This document shows positions 43,714-55,695 of a stretch of 64,000 nucleotides of DNA, piece by piece. A model generated the notes under the pieces. It was not told the origin of the DNA. It made no database searches and saw nothing but the letters and a program-made list of their open reading frames with translations. This DNA comes from Zoroaster sp. YZ-2022 (Eukaryota > Echinodermata > Asteroidea > Forcipulatida > Zoroasteridae), in contig CM055823.1 of assembly GCA_029582265.1 (NCBI GenBank), positions 10,762,821 to 10,826,820 of the forward strand, read 5' to 3'. The position numbers and the translations under genes were made by a program. Each line of letters opens with the position of its first letter. The stretch's first letter is position 1.

Positions 43714-44659
43714 ACTTATCAATGAATAACAATCAGTAAACCTCAACCGATTTTGAAAAAGAAATACTGGGTCCTGAAAATAATCTTAATTCTTAAAATA
43801 ATTGTTTAGCTTTATTATTAGTAGTAGTGGTAGATGTTGTTTTTAATTATTCCTAGCTAGGTCTCATATAAATTCATTCTTTCAGGAAACGAGGTTTATT
43901 GACAGGTTTATTGACATTTAACTAAAGTTTACTGTGATAGAAATATTGAAGTTCTGATATTAGATTCGTAATATTTTGCAGTTTCATAATATTAAATATT
44001 ATTTTAGTACACAAAATCATGTCGTACGGGATATCCTTATTTAGAAGGCAGGGGCGCAGCAAGGCAAAAGCACATGGATCGTTTTCCCACAATGGATTAG
44101 TTACGCCCACATCGCCTTAGTTCCGCCCACATAGTCTTTGATTGACCAATGACATTATTCAACACGTGTTTTGTGACATGAACATCAAAGTCAACTTGCT
44201 ATACGGATGTGCATATATGCGCTCTGATCACGGACACACCATGTCTTCTGAATGGTAGTCATGACGTTATCACGTGTGAGGCCGCTGTAGCTGTCTGTGT
44301 GATGCACCGGCCGTGCGTGCGCGCGTGTGATCAATTGGGCTTTTCTGTTGTTCACTGTTTATGGTATATTGTAAGTTGGGTTATTAAAAACAGATACTTT
44401 TGTAGCAATTTTACGCTTTCAATTCAGAAATAACTTTCAGTAAATACAATCTTTTGTCACCAAAATGTTATGCTTTAATAAAGATCAAATTAAATATGGT
44501 ATCCTCTGTATTATAATGGTAGATTTTGTGAACATTTACATGTATCTGTACACCAAAGGAGGCATGTTTTCAACAAGGATGAAAACGGGTATCCGGGTAT
44601 CCGAACTTTTCTGATTTCGGGTATCCGGTTCCAAAAATATCCGAAAACGCACAGCCCTA

Positions 44660-45046
44660 TGGGCTAGTCTAAGCATGACGTCAGATTTTCATGCTACCTA
44701 GGCTGGCCTACGCACATGTATGTATGTCTGGTAAGTGACCACCGCGGGCTCGCATTTAAAGAATTAACGTTACACTAGGCTGCAGGGCACCAACTGATGG
44801 GGAAGGCGTGCAAAAATGCTTATTTTCCCATGAATTGACTTTCCATTTTGAAAGGTTTTGCGCTTTTTTTCAACAGCATGCACTTCTTATGGCCTACTGC
44901 AACTTTCACATATGCAAACTGTGTATGCATACAGGGGCTAATACACAGGAACATCGGGAACATCGGGAACATCGGGAAAAAAATCTAAGGAAATCTAAGG
45001 AAATGTTTCTGTAAATCTAAGGAAATGTAGATTTGAAAAGTGGAAG
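44660..45046. other. Unannotated spacer
   Basis: No gene is seen. It contains the triplicated 9-mer ACATCGGGA (44951-44979) and duplicated ATCTAAGGAAAT (44983-45028), both short tandem duplications. Confidence 0.5.
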
Positions 45047-45265
45047 TACTGGGCACGACTGCAGTGGGCCAATCGCCATCGGAATTGGACCCAACGAATG
45101 TGGAACGAGGTTCTATTCTCTGATGAGTAGGTTCTGCCTTTCACATAACGATGGTAGAGCTCGAGTCTATCGCCGACCTGGTGAACGATACAGCGACGCA
45201 TGTGTGGTAGAACGTGACAGGTACGGTGGGCCAAGCGTCATGGTGTGGGCGGGAATCTCGTTCCA
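45047..45265 (+). pseudogene. Tc1/mariner transposase fragment
   Basis: The translated pieces read QWANRHRNWTQRMWNEV, then LFSDE | RFCLSHNDGRARVYRRPGER, YSDACVVERDRYGGPSVMVW and AGIS. FSDES is the block holding the second catalytic Asp, and GGPSVMVWAGIS is the adjacent Tc1 signature. A 2-nt deletion after GATGAG creates an in-frame TAG and shifts the frame. The N-terminal DNA-binding domain and the last catalytic residue are missing, so it is a short dead relic. Confidence 0.88.
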
Positions 45266-45712
45266 TATATATTTTTTTACGATTTTAGGTGGGGCTACAG
45301 CCCCCTTAGCCCCCCCTGGATCCGCCAATGAAGATCCTACATATACTGCTTTATTGGTTATAAACATACCAGTCCATATATTGAAATATTTGTCCCTATA
45401 TAAAAATTAAGAAACTCTTTTGTAACTTACTTGGTGTTTTGTATGGGTGTCAAGTATAAATTAACTTGTATGCTTAATAAACTGTTCGCTGTAGTTTTGT
45501 ACACTTGTGTAACAAATCTGCTTGGTCAATATGGGAGTTTGTTATACATCTGTCAATTCACCCATTCCATAGTCCCCGCCCACCCATAGCAATGCTGGAA
45601 AACTCAGTCACACACCTGTATAAAAGCAAAGCATGCAATGGAAAGGTGTGACACTTATATTAGTTATAATCCGTGTCATTTTATTGACTAAGTGGTTGTA
45701 TTCACTGTTTAG

Positions 45713-45941
45713 TTACATGTATTGGAGCGACTGGGGTATGGAAATGCCACATATTGGACGAGCTACACTAGATGGCCAGGACATAGTTCCTATAGTAACT
45801 GAAGATATCTACTGGCCCAATGGTATAGCCCTAGATTATGATGAGCAGCGTCTATACTGGGCAGATGCTAAACTGCGTCGAATAGAAACATCAGATACAA
45901 ATGGGAACAGCCGACGTGTTTTACGGGACACAGACGTACTA
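45713..45941 (+). CDS. Exon of an LRP5/6-like LDL-receptor family gene (YWTD propeller), truncated by gap
   Basis: After an acceptor (TTCACTGTTTAG) the frame reads YMYWSDWGMEMPHIGRATLD, then DIYWPNGIALDYDEQRLYWA and DAKLRRIETSDTNGNSRR. YWSD and YWAD are the YWTD blades of an LDL-receptor-type six-bladed propeller. The DIYWPNG-x-x-LD-x-x-x-x-x-LYWADAKL stretch is closest, by memory, to the first propeller of LRP5/6, the Wnt co-receptors. LRP4 is an alternative. The exon runs open into the 500-N gap, so its end and the rest of the gene are unknown. This would be a cell-surface single-pass receptor on the + strand. Confidence 0.85.
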
Positions 45942-46441
45942 NNNNNNNNNNNNNNNNNNNNNNNNNNNNNNNNNNNNNNNNNNNNNNNNNNNNNNNNNNN
46001 NNNNNNNNNNNNNNNNNNNNNNNNNNNNNNNNNNNNNNNNNNNNNNNNNNNNNNNNNNNNNNNNNNNNNNNNNNNNNNNNNNNNNNNNNNNNNNNNNNNN
46101 NNNNNNNNNNNNNNNNNNNNNNNNNNNNNNNNNNNNNNNNNNNNNNNNNNNNNNNNNNNNNNNNNNNNNNNNNNNNNNNNNNNNNNNNNNNNNNNNNNNN
46201 NNNNNNNNNNNNNNNNNNNNNNNNNNNNNNNNNNNNNNNNNNNNNNNNNNNNNNNNNNNNNNNNNNNNNNNNNNNNNNNNNNNNNNNNNNNNNNNNNNNN
46301 NNNNNNNNNNNNNNNNNNNNNNNNNNNNNNNNNNNNNNNNNNNNNNNNNNNNNNNNNNNNNNNNNNNNNNNNNNNNNNNNNNNNNNNNNNNNNNNNNNNN
46401 NNNNNNNNNNNNNNNNNNNNNNNNNNNNNNNNNNNNNNNNN
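45942..46441. other. Assembly gap (500 N)
   Basis: A fixed-length placeholder. It cuts the LRP exon. The sequence right of the gap (46442-46600) is not coding and is rich in homopolymers, suggesting poor-quality sequence. Confidence 0.99.
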
Positions 46442-46689
46442 TTTTGAAATCCTTTTTCCCGAAATATGAATTTTCAAACCCCCCTAAAAAAAAAAATTGT
46501 AAACTAGAGTAAAAAAAGCCTCCGGGGGGACCGGCACTCCAAATGGGTGCTAAAATGGATCCTAAAAAAAGGGAAATTTTCGAACGAAAAGGTCCATTTA
46601 GTGCCGTGCTGGTCGTGTACGTGTTCGTGTACGTGTACGTATACGTACATACACACTTGCTGGAACTGTCATGGCGGCCTCCACGAGCA

Positions 46690-46830
46690 GTGACTACAGC
46701 GTGCTGAAATGCCCGGCTACGTCATCCGGATAGCTGAGCACGCCGGATAGCTGAGACCGTGACTACAGCGTGCTGAAATGCCCGGCTACGTCATCCGGAT
46801 AGCTGAGCACGCCGGATAACTGAGACCGTG
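46690..46830. repeat. 69-bp tandem duplication
   Basis: The unit beginning GTGACTACAGCGTGCTGAAA occurs at 46690 and 46759, each ending in GATAGCTGAGACC or GATAACTGAGACC. There are two copies with one or two differences. Just upstream is an ACGTGTACGT-type simple repeat (46617-46652). Confidence 0.9.
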
Positions 46831-47198
46831 ACACCGGCACCACCGCAAACAGCGTGGATATCGATTACATGCAGCTCCATTGTAACCAAAGATCGTGTAG
46901 CGTCTCGTAATAGCCTTGCGGCGCTACACGATCTTTGATTCTTTTATGCAACGTTCGAAAATAGCGCCTTGCGGCGCTACACGAACTTTGATTCTTTCAT
47001 GCAACGTAACTGAAACGTTTTAAATTTGATTTTAAAAACTTTGATTTAGCGTAATTCGACACCTGATGACATAATCCGACGTAACAGCGAACGGTTTCGC
47101 CAGCTTGTTATGTTTTGTTTATGTGTTAAGTTTGAAGGCTGTATATGCTTAGCAAGGATCCTTTGTTGCCGGACAAGCGCCACTGAGAAGAAGAAAAA
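46831..47198 (-). mobile_element. Helentron/HINE-like fragment (GCGC-type internal block)
   Basis: On the - strand it has CTCAGTGGCGCTTGTCCGG, AAAGGATCC, GCATATACAGCCTTCAAACT and GTCATCAGGTGTCGAATTACGC, as in elements 5 and 6. It ends in a foldback whose arms CAAAGATCGTGTAGCG (about 46878) and CGCTACACGATCTTTG (about 46924) pair around 30 bases. It is truncated beyond that point. Confidence 0.5.
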
Positions 47199-47208
47199 CT
47201 GAGCTTAA

Positions 47209-48315
47209 CCCAGCAAACATTCACAATCGGCCCAATGCTGGCCCAATTACGGCTGGACAATTGGCCCCAATGCTGGCTGCCAGTACTGGGCCAGTACCGA
47301 TACCGTTTTGCACATTGGCGTTGAATTGGCCCAGTTCCGTTTGCCTTAATTGGCCCAATACCGAGCCATACCGGCCAGTATTGGCCCAATGGTTATTTAC
47401 CCCACCCTGTACTGGGCCAATGCCGTTAGTCTTGATATCGGCCCAGTATGCCAACTGTACAAGCCGATATCGGCCCATTAATGGGCCTGGTGTTATCATT
47501 TTGTATATTTATTTTAATTTTTTTATATTTTTTATTATTATTATTATTTTGGGGGGCTTGTACAATAAGAAGAGTACAAGTGTGCAAGAAGAAGGATGAT
47601 TTCCTGCTTCAAGCAGTCAAGAGTACAATCAAGCTTTTGTTTTTGGGCATCAGACTCAGAGAATCAGTATTTTTGTTCAGATGGTCCGGCTGAGACATGG
47701 TGACGGTATAGACCTAGATTTGTGCCGGCAGTTTCAGCACTGTCCGAAATAGGTGCGCTTCGCTTCGGTATCGTGCATGACTACAGCCACCTGTAACGTT
47801 GGGCATAGGCCTCGGTGTTTTCGACGAAAAAAATTCACGAAGTTTAAAAGTGTACTGAAATGCACTTATATCAGCTGAAATGATCTACAAGTACAAAAAA
47901 TCACCAGTTGACTTTCAAAACGTACTAGACCCTTCCACACAGCTTCCTGGCAAGTCAAATAAAGCTGTAAATTTCGAAAAAACGTGACCACTTCTCAGAA
48001 CACCAGCACTTTCACGAGACAACTGGTCAAGAAAAGATGGCGATCGCGTGCGTGATCGATCGCGACGTGCGCGTGTCGGCGCGATCCCACAATCTTGCGT
48101 GCTATCCCACAAGTCCATGCGCGCGATGTCATACCGCGCGCCGGAATCGGCCCAATATCGGCCCAATTTAGAGCTGTGCAAATGCTGGCGGGTGGCGGCC
48201 GCCAGAATAAAGCCAACATTGGCACACTTCTGGCCGTTTACCGTCAGCCGTAAACGGTACTGCCTTTAAGCCAGTACACTGCCAGCATTGGGCCAATTGT
48301 GTAATGTTTGCTGGG
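47209..48315. mobile_element. TIR DNA element inserted in a Helentron 3' end
   Basis: The ends are inverted repeats of about 33 bp starting CCCAGCAAACATT and continuing AAT(C/T)GGCCCAATGCTGG. The interior repeats GGCCCAATxCTGGCC and GGCCCAATATCGGCCCAA many times in both orientations and has no transposase. The empty site GAGCTTAAGTGTTTG is preserved at 53228 and 60900, giving the insertion point GAGCTTAA|AAGTG, with at least AA duplicated or TTAA partly lost. A CCCAGCAAACA end beside TTAA suggests a Kolobok- or piggyBac-type TTAA-targeting family. Length 1,107 bp. Confidence 0.85.
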
Positions 48316-51300
48316 AAGTGTTTGTTAGAACAAACACACGGTGTTCGAGTCCACTTCCGGTTCAATCAAATTTTCAACGATGATGTAAATATTATATTGT
48401 GCAAGGGTTTGTCATCTTTTATAATAACTATCAATTTCATATTCAAAGGCATATCAATTTTGCGTTAGAATGTGTTGAATTTGAACTTACTGTTTGGACA
48501 GGAAGTAAAGGTCAGATTAGGTGGTTTGAAGGTCATATATGACCTCTCTCATGATTATGAAAAATAACAAATTTGTCAACTTATACATCAAATTAAAGCT
48601 ATGAGATATGACCTTTTAAAATTTGTAAAATCGTTACTTCGTGTGCCACTAATTGGACCATTGGCAAAGCATTTATGATAAGTCATTCACAAGAATTACA
48701 AGCTATTAATGTAAGGAATTCAATTGTGTTTTTGTTTTCTAATATGTCATTTAGTTCTTGAGATATTGGCTGTTGAACTTGATAAAGTTGTGAGATTTAA
48801 GCAATAAATTAGAAATTAACAAGTGTGACTTGGAACACTGTTTTTATTTTAAATATTGACACTAGCCCAACACATACTTTTCAAAAACCATGCTAGATGA
48901 TAAATCAACATTAAAAATCACTCATATGAAAACAGTTTGCCAGGGTTGTAGGCAGCCAGATCAACCTATTCAACATTATTATGGGCATAAAGTCACAAAA
49001 GTTTATTTAGCGTAGAAGGGGACTACATGTATAGTAACTGGATTAAAATTGGCTGGGGTTGCTTGTATGGATATCAGCTAATTAGCCTTTCATTAGAAAA
49101 CAAGCTTATAACTACTACATGATGAAGTTGGAAGAAAGCTTGCATCCGTGCTTTCCATCTTCCCCCCCCCACAAAAAGTAAATAATTCCCAATTCAAACA
49201 AAATTAAATGTAATTATATCCACTAGATCAAATTTGATAATTGCTTGCCCTTTTGATTTTTATGGAAAAACCTTTCAATTCTAGATTTAAATGAAGCCAA
49301 CATTGGTATTAAGTCTTGTATAAAATTTATTTAATTGATGGACTGCATGTTTTTATACTGAGAGTGATCTTTATTTATAATATACTTCACTTTCAGGACA
49401 AGTTTATAAAAAAGTGTAATGATAAATTGACAATGATAGTGACACTGTAATCAAGCATCTCCTTATTGTGACATGCTTATAAATTGTCTTTGTTTTCACC
49501 TCTAATCTGCAAATAATTACAAAATAATTTATAAAATTTGAAAACAAATTCTACATTGATTTTTACATTTTCAAGGTTGTACACATGATTGGCAAAATGT
49601 CTGTCCATACTACAGATTTACAACATAAAGATCAGATGCCATTTTGTACATAAATTGTTGAGACACTGAAATAATCAAAGAGTTGTATGGGTGCTTGTAA
49701 ATTGCTAATAAAACAATGAAATACATATTTATTTTAACTGTCTGTTGGGTTTCATGACTTGACTTTTGTGGTTCCACATTTCCCTCCCCACAATCAATTG
49801 AAACCACTTTGTTGACCTGTTTAACCTACTTGTAACCAATCTAGAAATGAGTGTACATGGTCTTACACATGCAACAAGTGAAATGACTTCAGTGTAAATG
49901 AACCAACCATGATCCTTTGTTGACAAAACAGAAACAATCTGCATTTAAAATAAATGTACACTCTGTATGTACGATTTAGTGAGTTCACAATGGGTGACAT
50001 TCAGGGGTTGTCATTGGAATCGGTAATTTTGGAATAAAATGCCTTCCCCTCCCAAGTTCTTAGTGATGGCATGTACTGCCACTGGTGATGAACCAACACA
50101 TTTGTTTTCTAAAATTCTTTGGTCTATCATTGCAGCACTATAGAATCCAAGAACTAGGAAGGAGGCAAACAAGCAATACAAGTATAAGGGGGCCCTTATA
50201 CTAGTCCTTTAATTGGGTGATCTGGCAAAGGTATTCCAAGGCTGACACACCCATGCAATGAAGATTGGGGTTATGTTTACTATGTTTATATGGCCCAACT
50301 GCAGGATTCACTGTCGGCAATATACATTTTACTAGATCACCAACAGATATTGCTTAATAACTACATTTTGTGAGGATGTTTGGGTCCAGTCAAAAATATA
50401 ATAAGAATTCCTCAGTACTAATTTTGTTCTAACATGTTAAAGAAATTCCTAGAAAGACCTAGATATGTCTTGAGGTCCTAAAATCAATTCTCTTGAGGGT
50501 AAAGACTGCCACAGATAGGATAAGTCCATATAAAATAATTTGAATCATACATTAACTCCTTTGATGAATGGATAAACTTCAAATGCTGGCCATTGGATCA
50601 CAAAGTTACACAGACTCTGACACACCTTGTAGCAGTAGCACAAATGGATACCGATGATCTGAAATATAAACTAATCATGTAAAAACAATATTAAATGTTT
50701 TCAAAGAGGGACGAAGAATAATGGGTCATGCTAACAAAACACACATAACTTAGAATGCCCTCATATGTTATTATCAGGATGATGGATTGATGTAACTTCA
50801 GAAAACTTATACAACTTTAGAAAAATGATCCCTTCAGAACAATGCCTTTAAGTTAGGTTTTACAATGGAATAGAAAGTTACATGTGACGTCTTCCTTCCT
50901 CCATTATGTGACTGTTTCATTATCTCAATAAATGTGCTGATATTTGTTTCTGGACTACTTTAGTGAGAAAATTAAGTGCTAGTATCAAGTAAACTGCAAT
51001 GCATCCATCACCACACAAGACATCAGCACTACTAGTATTATGAGGAACTATAGACACTATAGTGTAGCTAAATTAACCGGATGTCAACCCGTACACATGC
51101 CAGTAAATATTCAGTAATAAATATTTTTACGGGTCGAGTTGACCAAAATGAGTATGAGTTGGCACGCATACGAGTTGACCTATTTTCACTGGGAAAGAAT
51201 ACAACATTGTGGATAAAGTTTAAAAAGAATTGCTTTTTGAAAATAAAAATCACAATCTTCAATGTAGGTTGGTGGGGTCATGTGAGTGGATCATAGGGCA

Positions 51301-52748
51301 GTCAGGAGGAATGCAATCATCCACACACACACACACATTTACAATAATTGTACAACAGATTTATTGGTTACCTTGGTGCTTGTGTTTTAGATGCTTTCTA
51401 GGCTGTTGAACTGATTCTCACTGATGCCAGCCATTGCATCTAATTCCAATTACTCGGCATACTGGAGAGCTAAAATACAAAATATAAATAAATGTTCAAA
51501 TGATTCTGTGAAAAATTAATTCTGAATGGGGAAAGGCCAACATGTATTACTCCAGTAAGAGAATGCCCTCTATAATTGGTGTACACATGTTGTTCACCAA
51601 CACACCTGCATGTTTATTTTCCAATTAAAACTCATATTAACTCATCCCTCTGCAGCTTTTTCTTCATTTATTAGTTTTCTTTTTTTTATGCAGGCTCTTC
51701 ATCTTTTTTTTATGTTATAAGACCTGACCTTTCTTTAAAGCATAGAGGGACAGACTTTTTATGCTTAATAATAACAAAACAACAAATGTAACCTAGCTCA
51801 GAAAAACAGGTGCCCCTATGACAATTTTGTGGCTACAACTAGCAGACTAATCAAGTAAAAGCATCTCTTTAGGTTGAGTTAGGGATATATTTCGCTGACA
51901 CGAAGAACATGCAGAATTGCAGAAGAGACAACAACACACGAACATGTATATTTACATGGATTTGCATACATGAATATGTACTGTACATATATGTAGGCGA
52001 GTTACGATGCTCTTTTGACTTTGACTGCATGGCAGTTTTTAAACTTTTTTCTGGACAATAATCTATCCATGCTCAGTCATTATCCTTAGTTAAAATGCAA
52101 ACTTAAAATCATGTAGGTACACTGCAAAAACAGCGAAAGAGTAGACTCAGTATAGTTTTTACGAAATAGATGCAGTACAACAGTTTCGTCCGTCACGAAC
52201 CTCCATTGGATTGTGCATGCAATAATTATGTTTACGATAGGCCTACTTTACAAACGCACATTCTAGGCCAATAAACCTCTAAATAATGTCTACTTACCTC
52301 TTAATAATGCAATTATATTTTCCTCTTTCTCGGTAACCCATTTTATTTTCTTGTATTTTGCTTTGAGTTAATAAGAACGCAAAATTCCTCAGTATTTTTC
52401 ATGTAAACGAGAATAAAATGGAAGCCGCTGAAAATGAATTGCTTGTGATAAAAAGTCACGGGATCACTGATACGCAATGTGATTGGAGATTGCCTCAAAG
52501 TAGAAAGACAGCTAGTCTACTCATTGCCACTGGATTGCATGAAATGCCACAGGGCAATCTCCGAGCAATCTCATTGCCAGCAACTTTATTGCCTGAAATT
52601 GCCCGAAAATTGCCCCGTGTGACAAGGCCTTTACGTTTGTAGGCCAATATTAAACTCCGTATATTGCTGTGTGTACGTATTCTGTGCACACGCGATATGT
52701 CTATTCGTACATACAGGGGAATAGTAATTCAGCATATTGTTTCTTAAC

Positions 52749-53045
52749 CTTCCGGTTTCGACCGGAAGGAAAGGTCAGATTGGGGTCACGTCTGAAAACG
52801 AAATGTGACATAGTTCAAGATCTTTAAGATAATAAAAAGATTGTGAAAATATCTTATATGGTTCATGAGATATGATTTTTGAAAATTTTTGAAATTTTCA
52901 ACTTCCGGTTTTGACCGGAAGGAAAGGTCAGATTGGGGTCACGTCTAAAAACGAAAAATTACATAATTCAAGGTCTTTCAGATGCTGCAAAGATTGTGAA
53001 AATATCTTTTGTGGTTCATGAGATATGATTTTTCGAAATATTAAA
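52749..53045 (-). repeat. Two-unit tandem repeat with paired ETS-type sites
   Basis: Two units of about 153 bp, each with a CTTCCGGTTTxGACCGGAAG palindrome, AAAGGTCAGATTGGGGTCACG and GGTTCATGAGATATGATTTTT. On the - strand it reads like a distant relative of the 148-bp unit at 2.6-5.4 kb (ATCATATCTC, GACC, paired GGAAG). Confidence 0.75.
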
Positions 53046-55323
53046 CTTTGATTTAGCGTAATTCGACACCTGATGACGTAATCATGACGTCACAGAAAAC
53101 GGTTTCGTCTGCTTGATATGTTCTGTTTATGTGTTAAGTTTGAAGGCTGTATATGCTTAGCAAGGATGCCTTTGTTACCGGACAGATCGCCACTGAGAAG
53201 GAGAAGTAAAAAAAATAATAAAACTAGAGCTTAAGTGTTTGTTAGAACAAACACACGGTGTTCGAGTCAACTTCCGGTTCAATCAAATTATCATCGATGA
53301 TGTCAATATCATATTGTGCAAGGGTTTATCATCTTTTATAATAACAATATCAATTTCATATTCAAAAGACATCAATTTTGCGTTAGAATGTGTTGAATTT
53401 GAACTTCCTGTTTGGACAGGAAGTAAAGGTCACATTAGGTGGTTTGAAGGTCATATATGACCTCATGATTATGAAAAAATAACAAATTTGTCAACTTATA
53501 CATTAAATTGAAGCTATGAGATATGACCTTTTAAAATTTGTAAAAATCGTTACTTCGTGTGCCACTAATCGGACCATTGGCAAGCATTTATGGTAACTCA
53601 TTTCACAAGAATTACAAGCTATTAATGTAAGGAATTCAATTGTGTTTTGTTTTCTAATAGGTCATTTAGTTCTTGAGATATTGGCTGTTGAACTTGGAAA
53701 TGTTGTGAGATTTAAGCAGTAAATTAGAAATTAACAAGTGTGACTTGGAACACAATGTTTTTTATTTTAAATATTGACACTAGCCCAACACATGCTTTTC
53801 AAAAACCATGCTAGATGATAAATCAACATTAAAAATCACTCATATGAAAATAGTTTGCCAGGGTTGTAGGTAGCCAGATCAACCTATTCAAGGTTATTAT
53901 GGGCATAAAGTCACAAAGTTGATTTAGGATAGGAGGGGACTACATGTATAGTAACTGGATTAAACTTGGCTGCAAATTCAAAGAGCAGGAAGTGTGGGTT
54001 AAATTGTTTGGGGGAGTTTGGGGTTACTGAAGACACTGAAGCATGTAAGACCATATAAATATTTCCCCTTTCCTTTCCTTCAGCTAATTAGCCTTTCATT
54101 AGAAAACAAGCTTATAACTACTACATGATAAAGTTGGAAGAAAGCTTGCATCCGTGCTTTCCATCTTCCACTGCCCCCCGCAGAAGAGTTTTTGTCAAAA
54201 AGTAAATAATTCCCAATTCAAACAAAATTAAATGTAATTATATCCACTGGATCAAATCTGATAATTGGTTGCCCTTTTCACTTTGTTTATGGAAAAACCT
54301 TTCAATTTTAGATTTAAATGAAGCCAACATTGGTATTTATCTCTTGGTATTAAGTCTTGTACAAAAATAAATTTAATCTTTATTTATAATATACTTCACT
54401 TTCAGGTTAAGTTTATAACAAAAATATAATGATAAATTGACAATGATAGTGACACTGTAATCAAGCATCTCCTTATTGTGACATGCTTATAAACTGTCTT
54501 TGTTTTCACCTACACTGCAAATAATTAAAAAATAATTTATAAAATTTGAAAACAAATTCTACATTGATTTTTACATTTTCAAGGTTGTACATATGATTGG
54601 CAAAATGTCTGTAAAGATCAGATGCCATTTTGTACATAAATTGTTAGAACATTGAAATAATCAAAGAGTTGTATGGGTGCTTGTAAATTGCTAATAAAGC
54701 AATGAAATACATATTATTTTTAACTGTCTGTTGGGTTTCATGACTTGACTTTTGTGGTTACACACTTCCTCCCCCACAATCAACTGAAACCACTTTGTTG
54801 ACCTGTTTAACCTACATGGCCTTGTAACAAATCTAGAAATGAGTGTACATGGTCTTACACGTGTAACAAGTGAAATGACTTCAGTGTAAATGAACCCAAC
54901 CATGATCCTTTGTTGATAAGAAAACAGAATCAACCTGCATTTATAATAAATGTACGCTCTGTATGTACGATTTAGTGACAGTTCAGAATGGGCGACATTC
55001 AGGGGTTGACATTGGAATCGGTAATTTTAGAATAAAATGTCTGCCCCCTTCCCCAAGTTCTTGGTGATGGCATGTACTGCCACTGGTGATGAACCAACAC
55101 ATTTGGTTTTTTTTCTAAAATTCTTTGGTCTATTCTTTGCAGCACTATAGAATCCAAGAACTAGGGAAGGGGAGGGGCAAACAAGCAATAAAAGTATAAG
55201 GGGGCCCAAATTACCAATTCCATTGACTGACGACTGGTGCTTCATTATGTCGAAAATCACACCCAGCATCAATTCTGCATAGCTGAAGTTGCAAGATGTT
55301 TCTGTCCTTTCTAAAAAAAAGAT

Positions 55324-55695
55324 TTAAGATTGAAAATAGGAGTAAGGGCTTAGATTTAAATAAATGTTGTTTAACTGACATGGATTGGAAAGGTGGTTAT
55401 CAGATACACCCCTTCTCTTGGACTGAAATGCCAGTACTGCTATAGCAAAAAATAATAACAAATTATACTAAACCTTAATTTTTTGTAATAAACAACCATT
55501 AAAACTAAATGAAATGTTCATCATTGGTATGAAGACCCCTTCTCAAACGATCTGTTAACATAAGACGTTAAACCATACCAAGATTGTTGATGACTTGAAC
55601 AGTTACGATACTGCATTTGGATGTGGTGTCAACGCCGTGTTGGGGTACTGTTGGCTGGAACACAGTCTGAGCCATGATACATCGGAGTCAACATG
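55324..55695 (-). CDS. Two-exon 70-aa ORF, copy B
   Basis: Exon 1 (55695-55579) follows ATTTTTTACAG, has ATG at 55675, and ends at the donor GTATGG. Exon 2 (55439-55324) follows TTTTTTGCTATAG and ends in TAA. The junction is phase 1 in both exons. Exon 1 encodes MAQTVFQPTVPQHGVDTTSK then CSIVTVQVINNL. Exon 2 continues VLAFQSKRRGVSDNHLSNPC. I recognise no domain. The copy at 57097-57468 keeps the same splice sites and frame. It could be a captured host gene start duplicated inside the element, or a chance ORF preserved because the copies are young. Confidence 0.4.

Larger units (their letters stand above)
37371..44659 (+). mobile_element. hAT derivative, copy 2, split by nested insertions
   Basis: 37371-37653 matches the right end of copy 1 (29940-30216) inverted, and 43066-44659 matches its remaining left part (28340-29940) inverted. 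The ends are TAGGGCTGTGCC and CGCACAGCCCTA. The break falls in AATCATTATATG|ACTCAAATAG, exactly where copy 1 is continuous, so the uninterrupted sequence is known. Left flank ACCTCGAA is the reverse complement of copy 1's left flank TTCGAGGT. Confidence 0.92.
47199..53223 (-). mobile_element. Helentron/HINE-like element 10 (- strand), interrupted
   Basis: In - strand order it starts right after the CTAG of element 9 (53224) with the CTCAGTGGCGATCTGTCCGG block, then two ETS-type repeats (52749-53045), a unique stretch (50200-52740), and the common body from about 50190 to 48340. The end is CTCGAACACCGTG, hairpin TGTTTGTTCTAACAAACA and AGCTC at 47201 (CTAG decayed). A TIR element at 47209-48315 sits in the 3' hairpin region. 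I found no supported gene in the unique stretch. The frame at 52418-52642 overlaps a small repeat rich in GGGCAATCTC and is not convincing. Confidence 0.45.

Noticed and set aside
45270..45340. GGATCCGCC / G-run piece shared with about 2237
   Set aside because: It looks like the terminus of a common dispersed repeat, but no complete ends or TSD can be defined here.
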